A stretch of 8,592 nt of DNA from the NCBI GenBank assembly GCA_964485635.1, contig CAZAJS010000055.1, positions 1 to 8,592 on the forward strand, read 5' to 3'. Shown here one piece after another: positions 1 through 7,071 of this stretch. Within the stretch, counting starts at the first letter, position 1. Each line of letters begins with the position of its first letter. Source of the stretch: CAZAJS01 sp964485635. GTDB lineage: Bacteria; Pseudomonadota; Gammaproteobacteria; Francisellales; Francisellaceae. The position numbers were made by a program, and so were the translations under genes. The notes beneath the pieces were generated by a model. The model was not told where the DNA came from. It ran no database searches and saw only the letters and a list, made by a program, of their open reading frames with translations.

Positions 1-405
1 AGTAACGTCAAAATGTAATGTTTCACCAGCAAGTGGATGGTTCGCATCTAAGGTTGCAACCCCTTCCTCAACTGATTTAACAACAATTGGAATTGGGCCT
101 TGCTCTGTTTGCGCTTGTAATTGCATTCCGGCTTCAACATTATCAATGCCTTTCATTTCATCAACATTGACTTGTTGAACCATTGATTCTGAATACTCAC
201 CATAAGCATCTTCTGGGGCAATCGTGACATTGAAATTTTCACCTTCAGCTTTATCAACCATGGCATCTTCAAGACCAGGAATGATTGAACCAGCGCCTTG
301 AATAAATTCTAATGGACCACGTCCTTCAGAACTATCTAAGACTTCGCCAGCGTCATTTTTTAGCGTGTAGTGAATGCTAACAACGTCGTTTTGCTTAATT
401 GACAT
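1..405 (-). CDS. SlyD-like FKBP-type peptidyl-prolyl cis-trans isomerase (C-terminus cut by window edge)
   Basis: Cytoplasmic prolyl isomerase and chaperone of the SlyD branch of the FKBP family, which speeds cis-trans isomerisation of X-Pro bonds during folding. The 135 visible residues begin MSIKQNDVVSIHYTLKNDAG. FKBP-domain marks are Y13, D24, the GAGSIIPGLEDAM stretch (residues 37-49) and APEDAYGEY (63-71). An insert-in-flap chaperone segment lies at about 72-118 and contains TEQGPIPIVV. The chain then returns to the FKBP fold with DANHPLAGETLHFDV (120-134), a hallmark of SlyD-type proteins. The frame is open at base 1, so the tail, and whether it is metal-binding and His-rich as in E. 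coli SlyD, cannot be seen. The start ATG (403-405) has a good Shine-Dalgarno sequence, AGGAGT at 415-420, nine bases away. It is transcribed in the same direction as recQ but 182 bases downstream and probably has its own promoter. The family call is firm; the exact orthologue (slyD or another short FKBP) is open. Confidence 0.95.
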   Translation of the reverse strand, partial: MSIKQNDVVSIHYTLKNDAGEVLDSSEGRGPLEFIQGAGSIIPGLEDAMVDKAEGENFNVTIAPEDAYGEYSESMVQQVNVDEMKGIDNVEAGMQLQAQTEQGPIPIVVKSVEEGVATLDANHPLAGETLHFDVT

Positions 406-468
406 GTATAAATTACTCCTAATGTTTCGATTTCATATGACAGTTGCACTGATCCAACTGTTGCAATC

Positions 469-498
469 AGTCTAACAATCCCATTGTTCCGATGTAAA
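469..498 (-). promoter_or_regulatory. possible promoter of the SlyD-like gene
   Basis: Read on the minus strand, TTTACA (493-498, five of six matches to the -35 consensus) is followed after 18 bases by TAGACT (469-474, four of six to the -10 consensus). This would give a leader of about 55 bases before the ATG at 405. A perfect inverted repeat, AACAAT-CCC-ATTGTT (474-488), fills much of the spacer. The -10 match is modest, so this is a best guess within the gap. Confidence 0.35.
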
Positions 499-587
499 GC
501 CTTATCATGGCATTGCAAGCAAAAGACTATTGACCTGATCAACCTTGAAAATAATACCCACTTGCCATTATTTTTTGATTGATAGGC

Positions 588-2399
588 CTATTTTTTTGTA
601 TCAGTCAAACAATCTAAAAAGGCTTGGCCATACTTGTCAATTTTTGCCTGACCAAAGCCAATGATTTGATGTAAGTCTGCTAATGTTTCAGGTCGTTGAT
701 TAATCAAAGCAATTAGTGACCGATCATGCAAAACCATATAAGGAGGTACATCATTAGCTTTTGCTAAGGCTTTGCGTTTTTCTTTTAAAGATTCAAATAA
801 CTGTTGATCGTCCCTTTGCCAATGAGCCTCTTGCTGTGTTTTTGACACCGAGGATTGATGAATGGACACCGGCTTGACATCCATCCGTTGCATCAGCTGA
901 ATGGTTGTTTTGCCTTTTAATACATCTACTGCGGTATCAAGGACTTTAATGCAATGATGGTTCATCCAATCAACCATTAACCACCCCTGCATAATCAACT
1001 GCTCTAAATAACTTTGCCATGCTTTTTTAGAATAAGCAGTTCCAACCCCAAATGTCGGCAGCTGATCATGACCTTGATAAGACACTTTATCGGTTTTAAC
1101 TCCTCGAAGAATATCAATAATATGATTTTTCCCATACCGTTGCTCGGTTCGCAAGATCGCTGATATTGCCATTTGAGCAATAGTGGTCCCATCGAATGTT
1201 TTCGGCGGATGCTGACAAACATCACAATAGCCACAAGGGCTACTGACTTGATCAAAATAACGTAATAATACTTCACGACGGCATGTGGCTGTTTCACAAT
1301 ATCCGACAAGTCGTGACAATTTTTGCTGAGCCAACTGTTTTGCCGAGCTTTGTGCTGTTGAGGTTTCAATGAAGCGCTGTTGTGCGGTTACATCGGCCAT
1401 ACTATAGACCATCCAGGCAACCGCTGGAGCCCCATCACGGCCTGCCCTGCCTGTTTCTTGATAATAACTTTCAATACTCTTTGGTAAATCTAGATGCGCG
1501 ACAAACCGAACATTAGGTTTATCAATCCCCATCCCAAAGGCAATTGTTGCCACCACAATAATCCCTTCTTTTTTGATAAAATTATGATGAACTTGATCTC
1601 GGTGCGCACTGGTTAAACCTGCATGATAACCATATGCTTGATAACCGGCCTGTTGTAAATATTCAGCAATTTCCATGACTTTCTTCCGAGACAGACAGTA
1701 AACAATCCCCGAGTCGCCTTGATAATTGGCTAAAAACTTTTTTAATTGAGCTTTAGGGTTATCTTTTGGCATGACTTGATAATAAATATTTGGCCGATCA
1801 AAACTGGCAACAAACTGTTGGCCTTTTTCTAATTGCAAACGCTGAACAATATCCATGCGTGTTGCTTGATCCGCAGTGGCAGTCAATGCAATCCGTGGCG
1901 TGTTCGGAAAATATTCGGCTAGACTCCCTAACTGGCGGTATTCTGGACGAAAATCATGCCCCCACTGTGATACACAATGCGCCTCATCAATGGCAAATAA
2001 GCTAACCGAATGCTGTTGTAGCAAATCAAACAAAAAAGAGGTTAATAGTCGTTCAGGAGAAACATATAATAAATCTAAGGTTTGCTGTTTAATTTGGCGA
2101 ACAGTCGTTTGTATCGTTTCAGTGGTTGTATTGGTATGGATCGTTGCCGCAGCAACACCATATTCTTGTAACGCTTGGCATTGATCTTCCATTAACGCAA
2201 TAAGCGGTGATATCACAACCCCAACTCCAGGTCGAATCATAGCTGGAATTTGATAGCATAACGATTTTCCACCACCGGTTGGCATTAAGGCAAATACATG
2301 TTGCCCTTGAACCAGTGCATCGATAATCGGTTTTTGATGAGAACGAAATGAAGGATAACCATAAATTGTTTTTAATAAATGTGTGGCCTGATCAACCAT
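588..2399 (-). CDS. recQ: ATP-dependent DNA helicase RecQ
   Basis: 3'-5' superfamily 2 DNA helicase that unwinds DNA at gaps, stalled forks and recombination intermediates. In bacteria it works with RecJ ahead of RecFOR-directed RecA loading. From the chosen start the protein has 603 residues (E. coli RecQ has about 609) and full RecQ architecture. The helicase core carries an early F-R...Q motif (18-22), Walker A PTGGGKS (40-46), DEAH (138-141) followed by the RecQ signature CVSQWGHDFRPEY, and motif VI QETGRAGRDG (314-323). The RQC region has the four zinc cysteines C373, C389, C392 and C395 and then a winged-helix stretch. A C-terminal HRDC domain covers about the last 75 residues. A GTG in frame at 2406-2408 would add three residues, but it lies inside the AAGGTGG ribosome-binding site, so the ATG at 2397-2399 is preferred. 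It is divergent from the channel-like gene, appears monocistronic, and is intact with no missing catalytic residue. Confidence 0.98.
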   Translation of the reverse strand: MVDQATHLLKTIYGYPSFRSHQKPIIDALVQGQHVFALMPTGGGKSLCYQIPAMIRPGVGVVISPLIALMEDQCQALQEYGVAAATIHTNTTTETIQTTVRQIKQQTLDLLYVSPERLLTSFLFDLLQQHSVSLFAIDEAHCVSQWGHDFRPEYRQLGSLAEYFPNTPRIALTATADQATRMDIVQRLQLEKGQQFVASFDRPNIYYQVMPKDNPKAQLKKFLANYQGDSGIVYCLSRKKVMEIAEYLQQAGYQAYGYHAGLTSAHRDQVHHNFIKKEGIIVVATIAFGMGIDKPNVRFVAHLDLPKSIESYYQETGRAGRDGAPAVAWMVYSMADVTAQQRFIETSTAQSSAKQLAQQKLSRLVGYCETATCRREVLLRYFDQVSSPCGYCDVCQHPPKTFDGTTIAQMAISAILRTEQRYGKNHIIDILRGVKTDKVSYQGHDQLPTFGVGTAYSKKAWQSYLEQLIMQGWLMVDWMNHHCIKVLDTAVDVLKGKTTIQLMQRMDVKPVSIHQSSVSKTQQEAHWQRDDQQLFESLKEKRKALAKANDVPPYMVLHDRSLIALINQRPETLADLHQIIGFGQAKIDKYGQAFLDCLTDTKK

Positions 2400-2404
2400 A
2401 CTGC

Positions 2405-2411
2405 CCACCTT
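2405..2411 (-). promoter_or_regulatory. ribosome-binding site that fixes the recQ start
   Basis: AAGGTGG on the minus strand lies five bases before the ATG at 2397-2399. The upstream in-frame GTG (2406-2408) is part of this purine-rich run and has no comparable site of its own, which favours the ATG start. Confidence 0.6.
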
Positions 2412-2428
2412 ATTCAGTCTATCATTTA

Positions 2429-2434
2429 ATTATA
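2429..2434 (-). promoter_or_regulatory. recQ promoter, -10 box
   Basis: A perfect TATAAT on the minus strand lies about 30 bases upstream of the recQ ATG and would give a leader of roughly 20 bases. No good -35 hexamer stands at the 17-base spacing (the bases there read TAGGTT), so the promoter may be weak or need an activator. It lies back to back with the promoter of the channel-like gene. Confidence 0.5.
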
Positions 2435-2491
2435 ACAATAACTTTAGCTAAAACCTAGTTAACATCCATCTAAATCACAAGCCTGTTTAGA

Positions 2492-2519
2492 TTGACCTAG
2501 TGATCAATATTTTTATGTT
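2492..2519 (+). promoter_or_regulatory. possible promoter of the channel-like gene
   Basis: TTGACC (2492-2497, five of six matches to the -35 consensus) is followed after 16 bases by TATGTT (2514-2519, four of six to the -10 consensus). A better-looking TATGAT at 2519-2524 would need an over-long 21-base spacer. The start point would fall near 2526, leaving about 30 bases of leader without a clear Shine-Dalgarno sequence. Confidence 0.4.
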
Positions 2520-2557
2520 ATGATATACACACTTAATCACTGAAACTGATTATTCTA

Positions 2558-3505
2558 ATGCAAAAAGATTTATTGAAATATTTAATGGTATTAATATTTT
2601 TTTTCAGTAGTTGGCATATTGGTTCTGCCACCCCTTCAAACCAACATCCTGTCAAAACAGGTATTTTTATTGATCATATTTATCAAGTCAACCTAGCTAA
2701 CCAATCAGCTGATGTCATTTTTTGGGCTTGGGCTGTACATCAAGATCAATATCCCATTGGAGAAAGATTTGAATTAATGAATACAACGAATATGACGATA
2801 TTACATCACCGCAAAGACTCCATCCCCGGAACCAACAAAGTTCGTGAGCTCTTTCATATTCGTGCCACTATTATTCAAAACTGGCATTTTTATCGTTTTC
2901 CATTTGGACATCATCAGTTAAAAATTCGCATTGAAAACCATGATCGTTCAAATGCTTGGCATATGGTTCCAGACTTTAAAAATAGTGGCTATCAAAAACA
3001 TCTTACTATTCCTGGTTGGGATATTATCAATACCAAGTTGAGCACATCCACTGAACAATACCATTCAAATTTTGGCTTACCAGGAAACAACACAAGTCGC
3101 TACCAAGCACTAGAATATACACTTGACATTGGCCATACCAATATCCATTGGCTGATCCATATTTTTGGCATGTTGATTTTAGCCTTGTTTTTAACTTTAT
3201 GTGTTTTCATTGTTCCTATTGATGACTTAAAAAGTCGGATTGCACTACTAACAGGGGCTATTTTCGCGGTGGTAGGTAATAAAATTGCTACCGATGGCTT
3301 ATTACCACCTTTAAGTATCATGACCATTCTAGATAAAATTCAAATTGCCACCATTGTATACATGGCGCTAACACTTGTCGTTATTCTAGCTTTACTCTAT
3401 ACCCATCAAAAAAACCAACGATATAGCAAATGGTTCAATGCCATTTCCGGGACCATTGTCATTGGATTAATGTTGATGACAAACATTTACTACTTATGGT
3501 TTTAA
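2558..3505 (+). CDS. putative pentameric ligand-gated ion channel-like (Cys-loop superfamily) membrane protein
   Basis: Predicted inner-membrane protein of 315 residues with the layout of bacterial pentameric ligand-gated channels such as GLIC and ELIC. Residues 1-24 look like a signal peptide (K3, K7, a hydrophobic run at 9-16, and a possible cut after A24). An extracellular, probably beta-sandwich domain spans about 30-190. It contains FPFGHHQLKIRIE (114-126), equivalent to the Cys-loop region (no cysteines, as in bacterial members), and PGWDI (152-156), matching the LTGWDI stretch of GLIC. Four membrane segments follow: M1 about 198-219, M2 about 228-249, M3 about 261-281 and M4 about 293-315, with a short basic M3-M4 loop (HQKNQRYSK), typical of prokaryotic members. 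From memory, M2 aligns without gaps to GLIC, ending LLP against NLP. Ligand and ion selectivity are unknown. The ATG at 2558 lacks a clear ribosome-binding site but immediately precedes the signal peptide. It appears to be a single-gene unit, divergent from recQ. The superfamily assignment is my inference from motifs and topology; membership in a non-conducting relative is possible. Confidence 0.75.
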   Translation: MQKDLLKYLMVLIFFFSSWHIGSATPSNQHPVKTGIFIDHIYQVNLANQSADVIFWAWAVHQDQYPIGERFELMNTTNMTILHHRKDSIPGTNKVRELFHIRATIIQNWHFYRFPFGHHQLKIRIENHDRSNAWHMVPDFKNSGYQKHLTIPGWDIINTKLSTSTEQYHSNFGLPGNNTSRYQALEYTLDIGHTNIHWLIHIFGMLILALFLTLCVFIVPIDDLKSRIALLTGAIFAVVGNKIATDGLLPPLSIMTILDKIQIATIVYMALTLVVILALLYTHQKNQRYSKWFNAISGTIVIGLMLMTNIYYLWF

Positions 3506-3546
3506 ACACTGATCGTATTTAGACGACAGGACATGAAGCAAACTAT

Positions 3547-3575
3547 TTGAAAAGTCAGCTAGGATTGATTAAAAT
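3547..3575 (+). promoter_or_regulatory. sigma-70-type promoter of the zinc-finger/waaF unit
   Basis: TTGAAA (3547-3552) and TAAAAT (3570-3575) are separated by exactly 17 bases; each hexamer matches the consensus at five of six positions. Transcription would start near 3582, giving a leader of about 27 bases before the ATG at 3609. The arms of a perfect 7-base inverted repeat sit in the spacer and at the likely start point, suggesting possible operator control. Confidence 0.65.
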
Positions 3576-3589
3576 AAACAACAGCTGAC
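3554..3589. repeat. inverted repeat across the zinc-finger/waaF promoter
   Basis: GTCAGCT (3554-3560) and AGCTGAC (3583-3589) are perfect inverted copies, with arm centres 29 bases apart. One arm lies between the -35 and -10 boxes and the other over the predicted transcription start. No T-run follows, so this is not a classical terminator for the upstream gene. A regulator-binding role is possible but unproven, and a 7-base match can arise by chance. Confidence 0.35.
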
Positions 3590-3608
3590 CAATGAAGGAA
3601 CCTATGAT

Positions 3609-3809
3609 ATGAAAGATCAAAACCGCCCTGTTTATAAAATTAAGCCAGGTCAATCAGCATTTTGTCCGCCAAAAGATCAAACTACTTGGTCTGAGCATCC
3701 ACGAGTATATATCGATTTAGACCCAAAATTTGGCAAAACACGCAATATTTGCCCCTATTGTGGCAATCAGTTTGAGTTAGATACCACCTCAAACAACCAT
3801 GGCGAATAA
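3609..3809 (+). CDS. small CHCC-type zinc-finger protein (zf-CHCC family)
   Basis: A 66-residue protein with the zinc-finger pattern shared with the C-terminal domain of the mitochondrial complex I subunit NDUFS6. The likely zinc ligands are C19 (in FCPPKD), H30 (in SEHPRVY), C48 and C51 (in ICPYCGNQFEL). The segment between them, RVYIDLDPKFGK, is typical of the bacterial family, whose members are stand-alone proteins of about 60-70 residues with no established function. Translation starts at the ATG at 3609 with AAGGAA at 3595-3600 eight bases before it; the ATG at 3604 is out of frame and stops at once. Its stop codon lies inside waaF, so the two are almost certainly cotranscribed and translationally coupled. 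As I recall, this small gene also precedes waaF in some pseudomonads and relatives, which hints at a linked role, but nothing here proves one. Confidence 0.9.
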   Translation: MKDQNRPVYKIKPGQSAFCPPKDQTTWSEHPRVYIDLDPKFGKTRNICPYCGNQFELDTTSNNHGE

Positions 3810-4821
3810 TCGTTATTTAATTATTGCCCCAGCATGGATCGGTGATATGGTAATGTCCCAATCACTCTATTGCCTGCTGAAGCAACAACAACCTGCTTGC
3901 CATATCACCGTGATTGCACCGGGCCCTTGTGCGGATATTGCACATCATATGCCAGAAATTGATACGGTCCTAAATTGGGCATTTCCTCGCGGGAAAATGG
4001 CTTTTAAAGCTCGCTATCGTGCAGGAAAGTCACTCCGCCATGCCGGCTATACACATGCAATTGTTTTACAAAACTCTTGGAAATCAGCCCTCATTCCCTG
4101 GGCAGCACATATCCGAACAAAAACGGGGTATCATGGCGAAATGCGCTATGGCTTGCTCAATGACCGGCGACGGCTTAATAAATTACAATTACCAACGATG
4201 ATTCAACGTTTTTGCGCGTTAGCTTCATCAAACCAGCACTCACTACCATTTGATCAACTCCCATGGCCAACCTTACATATCAATCAAGCCCAAATAGATC
4301 AAGCTAAAACTCACTATTTAGGCAATCAAGCAACAAATCGCCCTTTATTAATTTTATGCCCTGGTGCGGCTTATGGACCTGCAAAACAATGGCCCATTGA
4401 TTATTTTAGGCATCTGGCAGTAGCCATGGTCCAAAAAGGCTGGTTTGTTCTTATTTTGGGGGGTCCTAATGAAGCAACAATTGGCCAAACAATTACTGAC
4501 CAACTTGATCACAGTCTCAATTTAGCTGGAAAAACAGCATTACCTGATGCCATGGCATTAATCAGACAGGCAAATCATGTGGTGTCAAATGACTCAGGGT
4601 TAATGCATATTGCTTGTGCTTTAAATCGTCGTTGTACTGTTTTATATGGATCTAGTACGCATACTTTTACTCCACCGCTTAGTCAATATGCAACGGCTTT
4701 ATATCGAACTGATTTAACATGCCGCCCTTGCTTTCAACGTACTTGTCGATTTGGCCATTACCACTGCTTGACACAATTATCAGTCCAACAAGTATTAGAT
4801 ACGATTGAAACAAAAAAATGA
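3799..4821 (+). CDS. waaF: ADP-heptose:LPS heptosyltransferase II
   Basis: Glycosyltransferase family 9 enzyme on the cytoplasmic face of the inner membrane. It adds the second L-glycero-D-manno-heptose from ADP-heptose to heptose I of the LPS inner core. The 340 residues (E. coli WaaF has about 348) show the N-terminal APAWIGDMVMSQSLY (10-24), with a conserved GD (15-16), and the acceptor-side GYHGEMRYGLLNDRR. They also show the nucleotide-sugar site PGAAYGPAKQWP (188-199) and SNDSGLMHIA, with N264-D265-S266-G267. Near the C-terminus is the cysteine-rich stretch CRPCFQRTCRFGHYHC common in WaaF. These features favour WaaF over WaaC (heptosyltransferase I). The ATG at 3799 lies 11 bases inside the preceding zinc-finger gene and has no good ribosome-binding site of its own, so translation probably depends on coupling. 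No other LPS gene lies within the window. Confidence 0.95.
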   Translation: MANNRYLIIAPAWIGDMVMSQSLYCLLKQQQPACHITVIAPGPCADIAHHMPEIDTVLNWAFPRGKMAFKARYRAGKSLRHAGYTHAIVLQNSWKSALIPWAAHIRTKTGYHGEMRYGLLNDRRRLNKLQLPTMIQRFCALASSNQHSLPFDQLPWPTLHINQAQIDQAKTHYLGNQATNRPLLILCPGAAYGPAKQWPIDYFRHLAVAMVQKGWFVLILGGPNEATIGQTITDQLDHSLNLAGKTALPDAMALIRQANHVVSNDSGLMHIACALNRRCTVLYGSSTHTFTPPLSQYATALYRTDLTCRPCFQRTCRFGHYHCLTQLSVQQVLDTIETKK

Positions 4822-4936
4822 ATTAATCATCCTTGATCAACTTATTGATTCACTTACCTTTGCGATTTAAATTGCATGATGGTGCTAAGCTAATGTTATT
4901 TCCTAGGAATCCACTGTAAAAGTCGATTGAGCCATT

Positions 4937-4963
4937 TTGTTATTCATGATTTTAACGTATAAT
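4937..4963 (+). promoter_or_regulatory. metG (and probably recF) promoter
   Basis: A perfect TATAAT (4958-4963) lies 42 bases before the metG ATG. The best -35 candidate is TTGTTA (4937-4942, four of six matches), at a short 15-base spacing; at 17 bases the hexamer is the poor TTTTGT. Transcription would start near 4970. No S-box, T-box or other known leader structure is evident. Confidence 0.55.
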
Positions 4964-5005
4964 AACCGCTATTAAAGAATAAAAGATTATAGGTTAATAC
5001 ATCAT

Positions 5006-7045
5006 ATGCGTCACATCTTGGTTACTAATGCTTTACCATATGCCAATGGCCATTTACATCTTGGCCATATGCTTGGTTATATTCAATCCGATATTTGGGT
5101 TCGTTTTCAAAAAATGCAAGGCAATACATGTCATTTTGTTTGCGGCAGTGATACACATGGCACCCCTATTATGCTTCGAGCACAGAAAAACAATATATCC
5201 CCAGAGCAATTAGTCGACGGGATGATTGAGTCTCATATCAATGACTTTGCGGATTTTGATATTGCATTTGATCATTATGCCTCAACGCATAAAACGCTAA
5301 ACCAACAAATTGTCAATGATATTTATCAGACTTTATCACAACAGGATTTAATTGAACAACGTACGATTGAACAAGCATTTGATCCTAAAGCCAATATGTT
5401 TCTACCGGATCGATTTGTCACCGGAACATGCCCTAAGTGTCATACCCCCGAGCAATATGGTGATAGTTGTGAAGCCTGTAGTGCAACCTATTCTCCTATG
5501 GAGCTGATTAATCCAACATCAGCAGTCACCGGTCAACCCCCTGTGAAAAAACAAAGTCTGCATTACTTTTTCAAGTTAAGCCAACAAGCAGATTGGCTTG
5601 AACAATGGTTAAAAAATACCGCTGATCTGCAACCTGAAATTCGCAATAAATTGAAAGAATGGTTTGCTGATGGACTTCAAGATTGGGATATTTCACGAGA
5701 TGCACCTTATTTTGGATTCCCGATTCCTGGCACTAATGAAGAAAAATATTTTTATGTCTGGCTTGATGCGCCGATTGGGTATATTGCTAGCTTTCAAGCC
5801 TATTGCGAAAAACATAATATTGATTTTGATCATTATTGGAAATCCTCACAAACATCTGAGCTTTACCATTTTATTGGTAAAGATATTATTTATTTTCATG
5901 CATTATTTTGGCCTGCTATTTTACAAAATGCCGGCTATCGCAAACCAACGGGTATTTTCGCAAATGGCTTTTTGACCATTAATGGTCAAAAAATGTCAAA
6001 ATCTCGAGGCACTTTTATTACAGCTCGTCATTATTTAGATCATCTTGATTCAGAATACTTACGTTATTATTTTGCAGCCAAATTAACGCCACGTGTTGAT
6101 AACCTTGACTTAAATTTTGATGATTTTACCACACGTGTTAATAGTGATATTGTCGGAAAAGTCATTAATATTGCCAGTCGTTGTGCGGGCTTTTTGCGTA
6201 AAAAATTTGACAATCGTCTGACTGATACAGTTCTTGATCCTGAGTTACTTAAAATTTTTAAAAACCAAAAATCTGTGATTGCTGAGTGTTATGAGAAACG
6301 CGACTTTGCTCAAGCAATGCGCCACATCATGAAGTTAGCAGATCAAGCAAACCAATTTGTCGATACGTATAAGCCTTGGCAATTAATCAAATCAGAAACA
6401 GACCAATCGACTTTAGTCCATCAAGTCTGTAGTCAAGCTATTAACCTCTTTAAAATCTTAATGGGTTACTTAACCCCTGTCATGCCACGTTTATCTAAGA
6501 AAGCTGCTGACTTTTTAAATACCACGATTGACCAATGGGATACATTAGATCAATGGCTAGGACAACATCATACGATTAACCGCTTTAAACCGTTACTTAC
6601 ACGAATTGAACCTAACAAAATTGAGGCTATTATGAACGAAAAGACAACTCAACCAACCTTAGACGACAATCAAACAACACAAACCGTTGATGACAACCCA
6701 TTAAATATTGCACCAGAGGCATCAATCGATGATGTGATGAAAGTTGATTTGCGTGTAGCAAAAATTACCCAAGCAACCCATGTTGACGGTGCCGATAAAC
6801 TCTTATGTTTACAACTAGACCTTGGACAAGGCGTCACAAAACAAGTGTTTGCAGGCATTAAAAAAAGCTACGCCCCAGAAGATCTTGTCGGACAATTAAC
6901 GGTCATGGTTGCTAATTTAAAACCCCGTAAAATGCGTTTTGGCTTATCAGAAGGGATGGTATTAGCCGCAAGCAATGATGACAATCCAGGGATTTATCTA
7001 CTAAGCCCTCATCAAGGGGCCGAGCCTGGTATGCGGATTCAATAA
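5006..7045 (+). CDS. metG: methionyl-tRNA synthetase
   Basis: Class I aminoacyl-tRNA synthetase that charges tRNA-Met, initiator and elongator, with methionine in the cytoplasm. The 679 residues match the E. coli length (677). The Rossmann catalytic domain opens with ILVTNALPYANGHLHLGHM, carrying the HIGH-type motif HLGH at 18-21. A connective-peptide zinc knuckle follows with C142, C145, C155 and C158, and the KMSKS loop is exact at 329-333. A helical anticodon-binding domain spans roughly 390-540. A low-complexity linker rich in T, Q, D and N leads to a C-terminal EMAP/Trbp111-type tRNA-binding domain from about 575, with DLRVAKI, GADKLL and VANLKPRKMRFGLSEGM, which in other MetG proteins mediates dimerisation. 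The ATG at 5006 starts exactly where the family does; its Shine-Dalgarno sequence is weak (AGG at 4991-4993). recF follows 26 bases downstream on the same strand. Confidence 0.98.
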   Translation: MRHILVTNALPYANGHLHLGHMLGYIQSDIWVRFQKMQGNTCHFVCGSDTHGTPIMLRAQKNNISPEQLVDGMIESHINDFADFDIAFDHYASTHKTLNQQIVNDIYQTLSQQDLIEQRTIEQAFDPKANMFLPDRFVTGTCPKCHTPEQYGDSCEACSATYSPMELINPTSAVTGQPPVKKQSLHYFFKLSQQADWLEQWLKNTADLQPEIRNKLKEWFADGLQDWDISRDAPYFGFPIPGTNEEKYFYVWLDAPIGYIASFQAYCEKHNIDFDHYWKSSQTSELYHFIGKDIIYFHALFWPAILQNAGYRKPTGIFANGFLTINGQKMSKSRGTFITARHYLDHLDSEYLRYYFAAKLTPRVDNLDLNFDDFTTRVNSDIVGKVINIASRCAGFLRKKFDNRLTDTVLDPELLKIFKNQKSVIAECYEKRDFAQAMRHIMKLADQANQFVDTYKPWQLIKSETDQSTLVHQVCSQAINLFKILMGYLTPVMPRLSKKAADFLNTTIDQWDTLDQWLGQHHTINRFKPLLTRIEPNKIEAIMNEKTTQPTLDDNQTTQTVDDNPLNIAPEASIDDVMKVDLRVAKITQATHVDGADKLLCLQLDLGQGVTKQVFAGIKKSYAPEDLVGQLTVMVANLKPRKMRFGLSEGMVLAASNDDNPGIYLLSPHQGAEPGMRIQ

Positions 7046-7071
7046 AATATTGAGTTTGCTATTGATTCAAA

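Noticed and set aside
360..542. A 60-codon open frame on the minus strand overlapping the start of the SlyD-like gene
   Set aside because: It overlaps the well-supported SlyD-like start in another frame, and its product resembles no family I recognise.
548..574. AT-only inverted repeat AAAATAAT/ATTATTTT followed by Ts on the plus strand, considered as a recQ terminator
   Set aside because: In the recQ (minus) direction the Ts are part of the stem and no T-run follows; the stem has no G-C pairs. It points the right way only for plus-strand transcripts, and no plus-strand gene lies upstream.
1790..2184. Two plus-strand open frames opposite recQ
   Set aside because: They lie entirely antisense to an intact, strongly conserved helicase gene and show no recognisable domain.
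2406..2408. GTG as the recQ start codon
   Set aside because: It lies within the AAGGTGG ribosome-binding site of the ATG three codons later and has no comparable site of its own.
3100..3327. Minus-strand open frame opposite the channel-like gene
   Set aside because: It mirrors the hydrophobic membrane-segment codons on the other strand and has no initiation signals or known domain.
4833..4841. TTGATCAA palindrome after waaF considered as a terminator
   Set aside because: It has no loop and no following T-run, so it cannot be a Rho-independent terminator.
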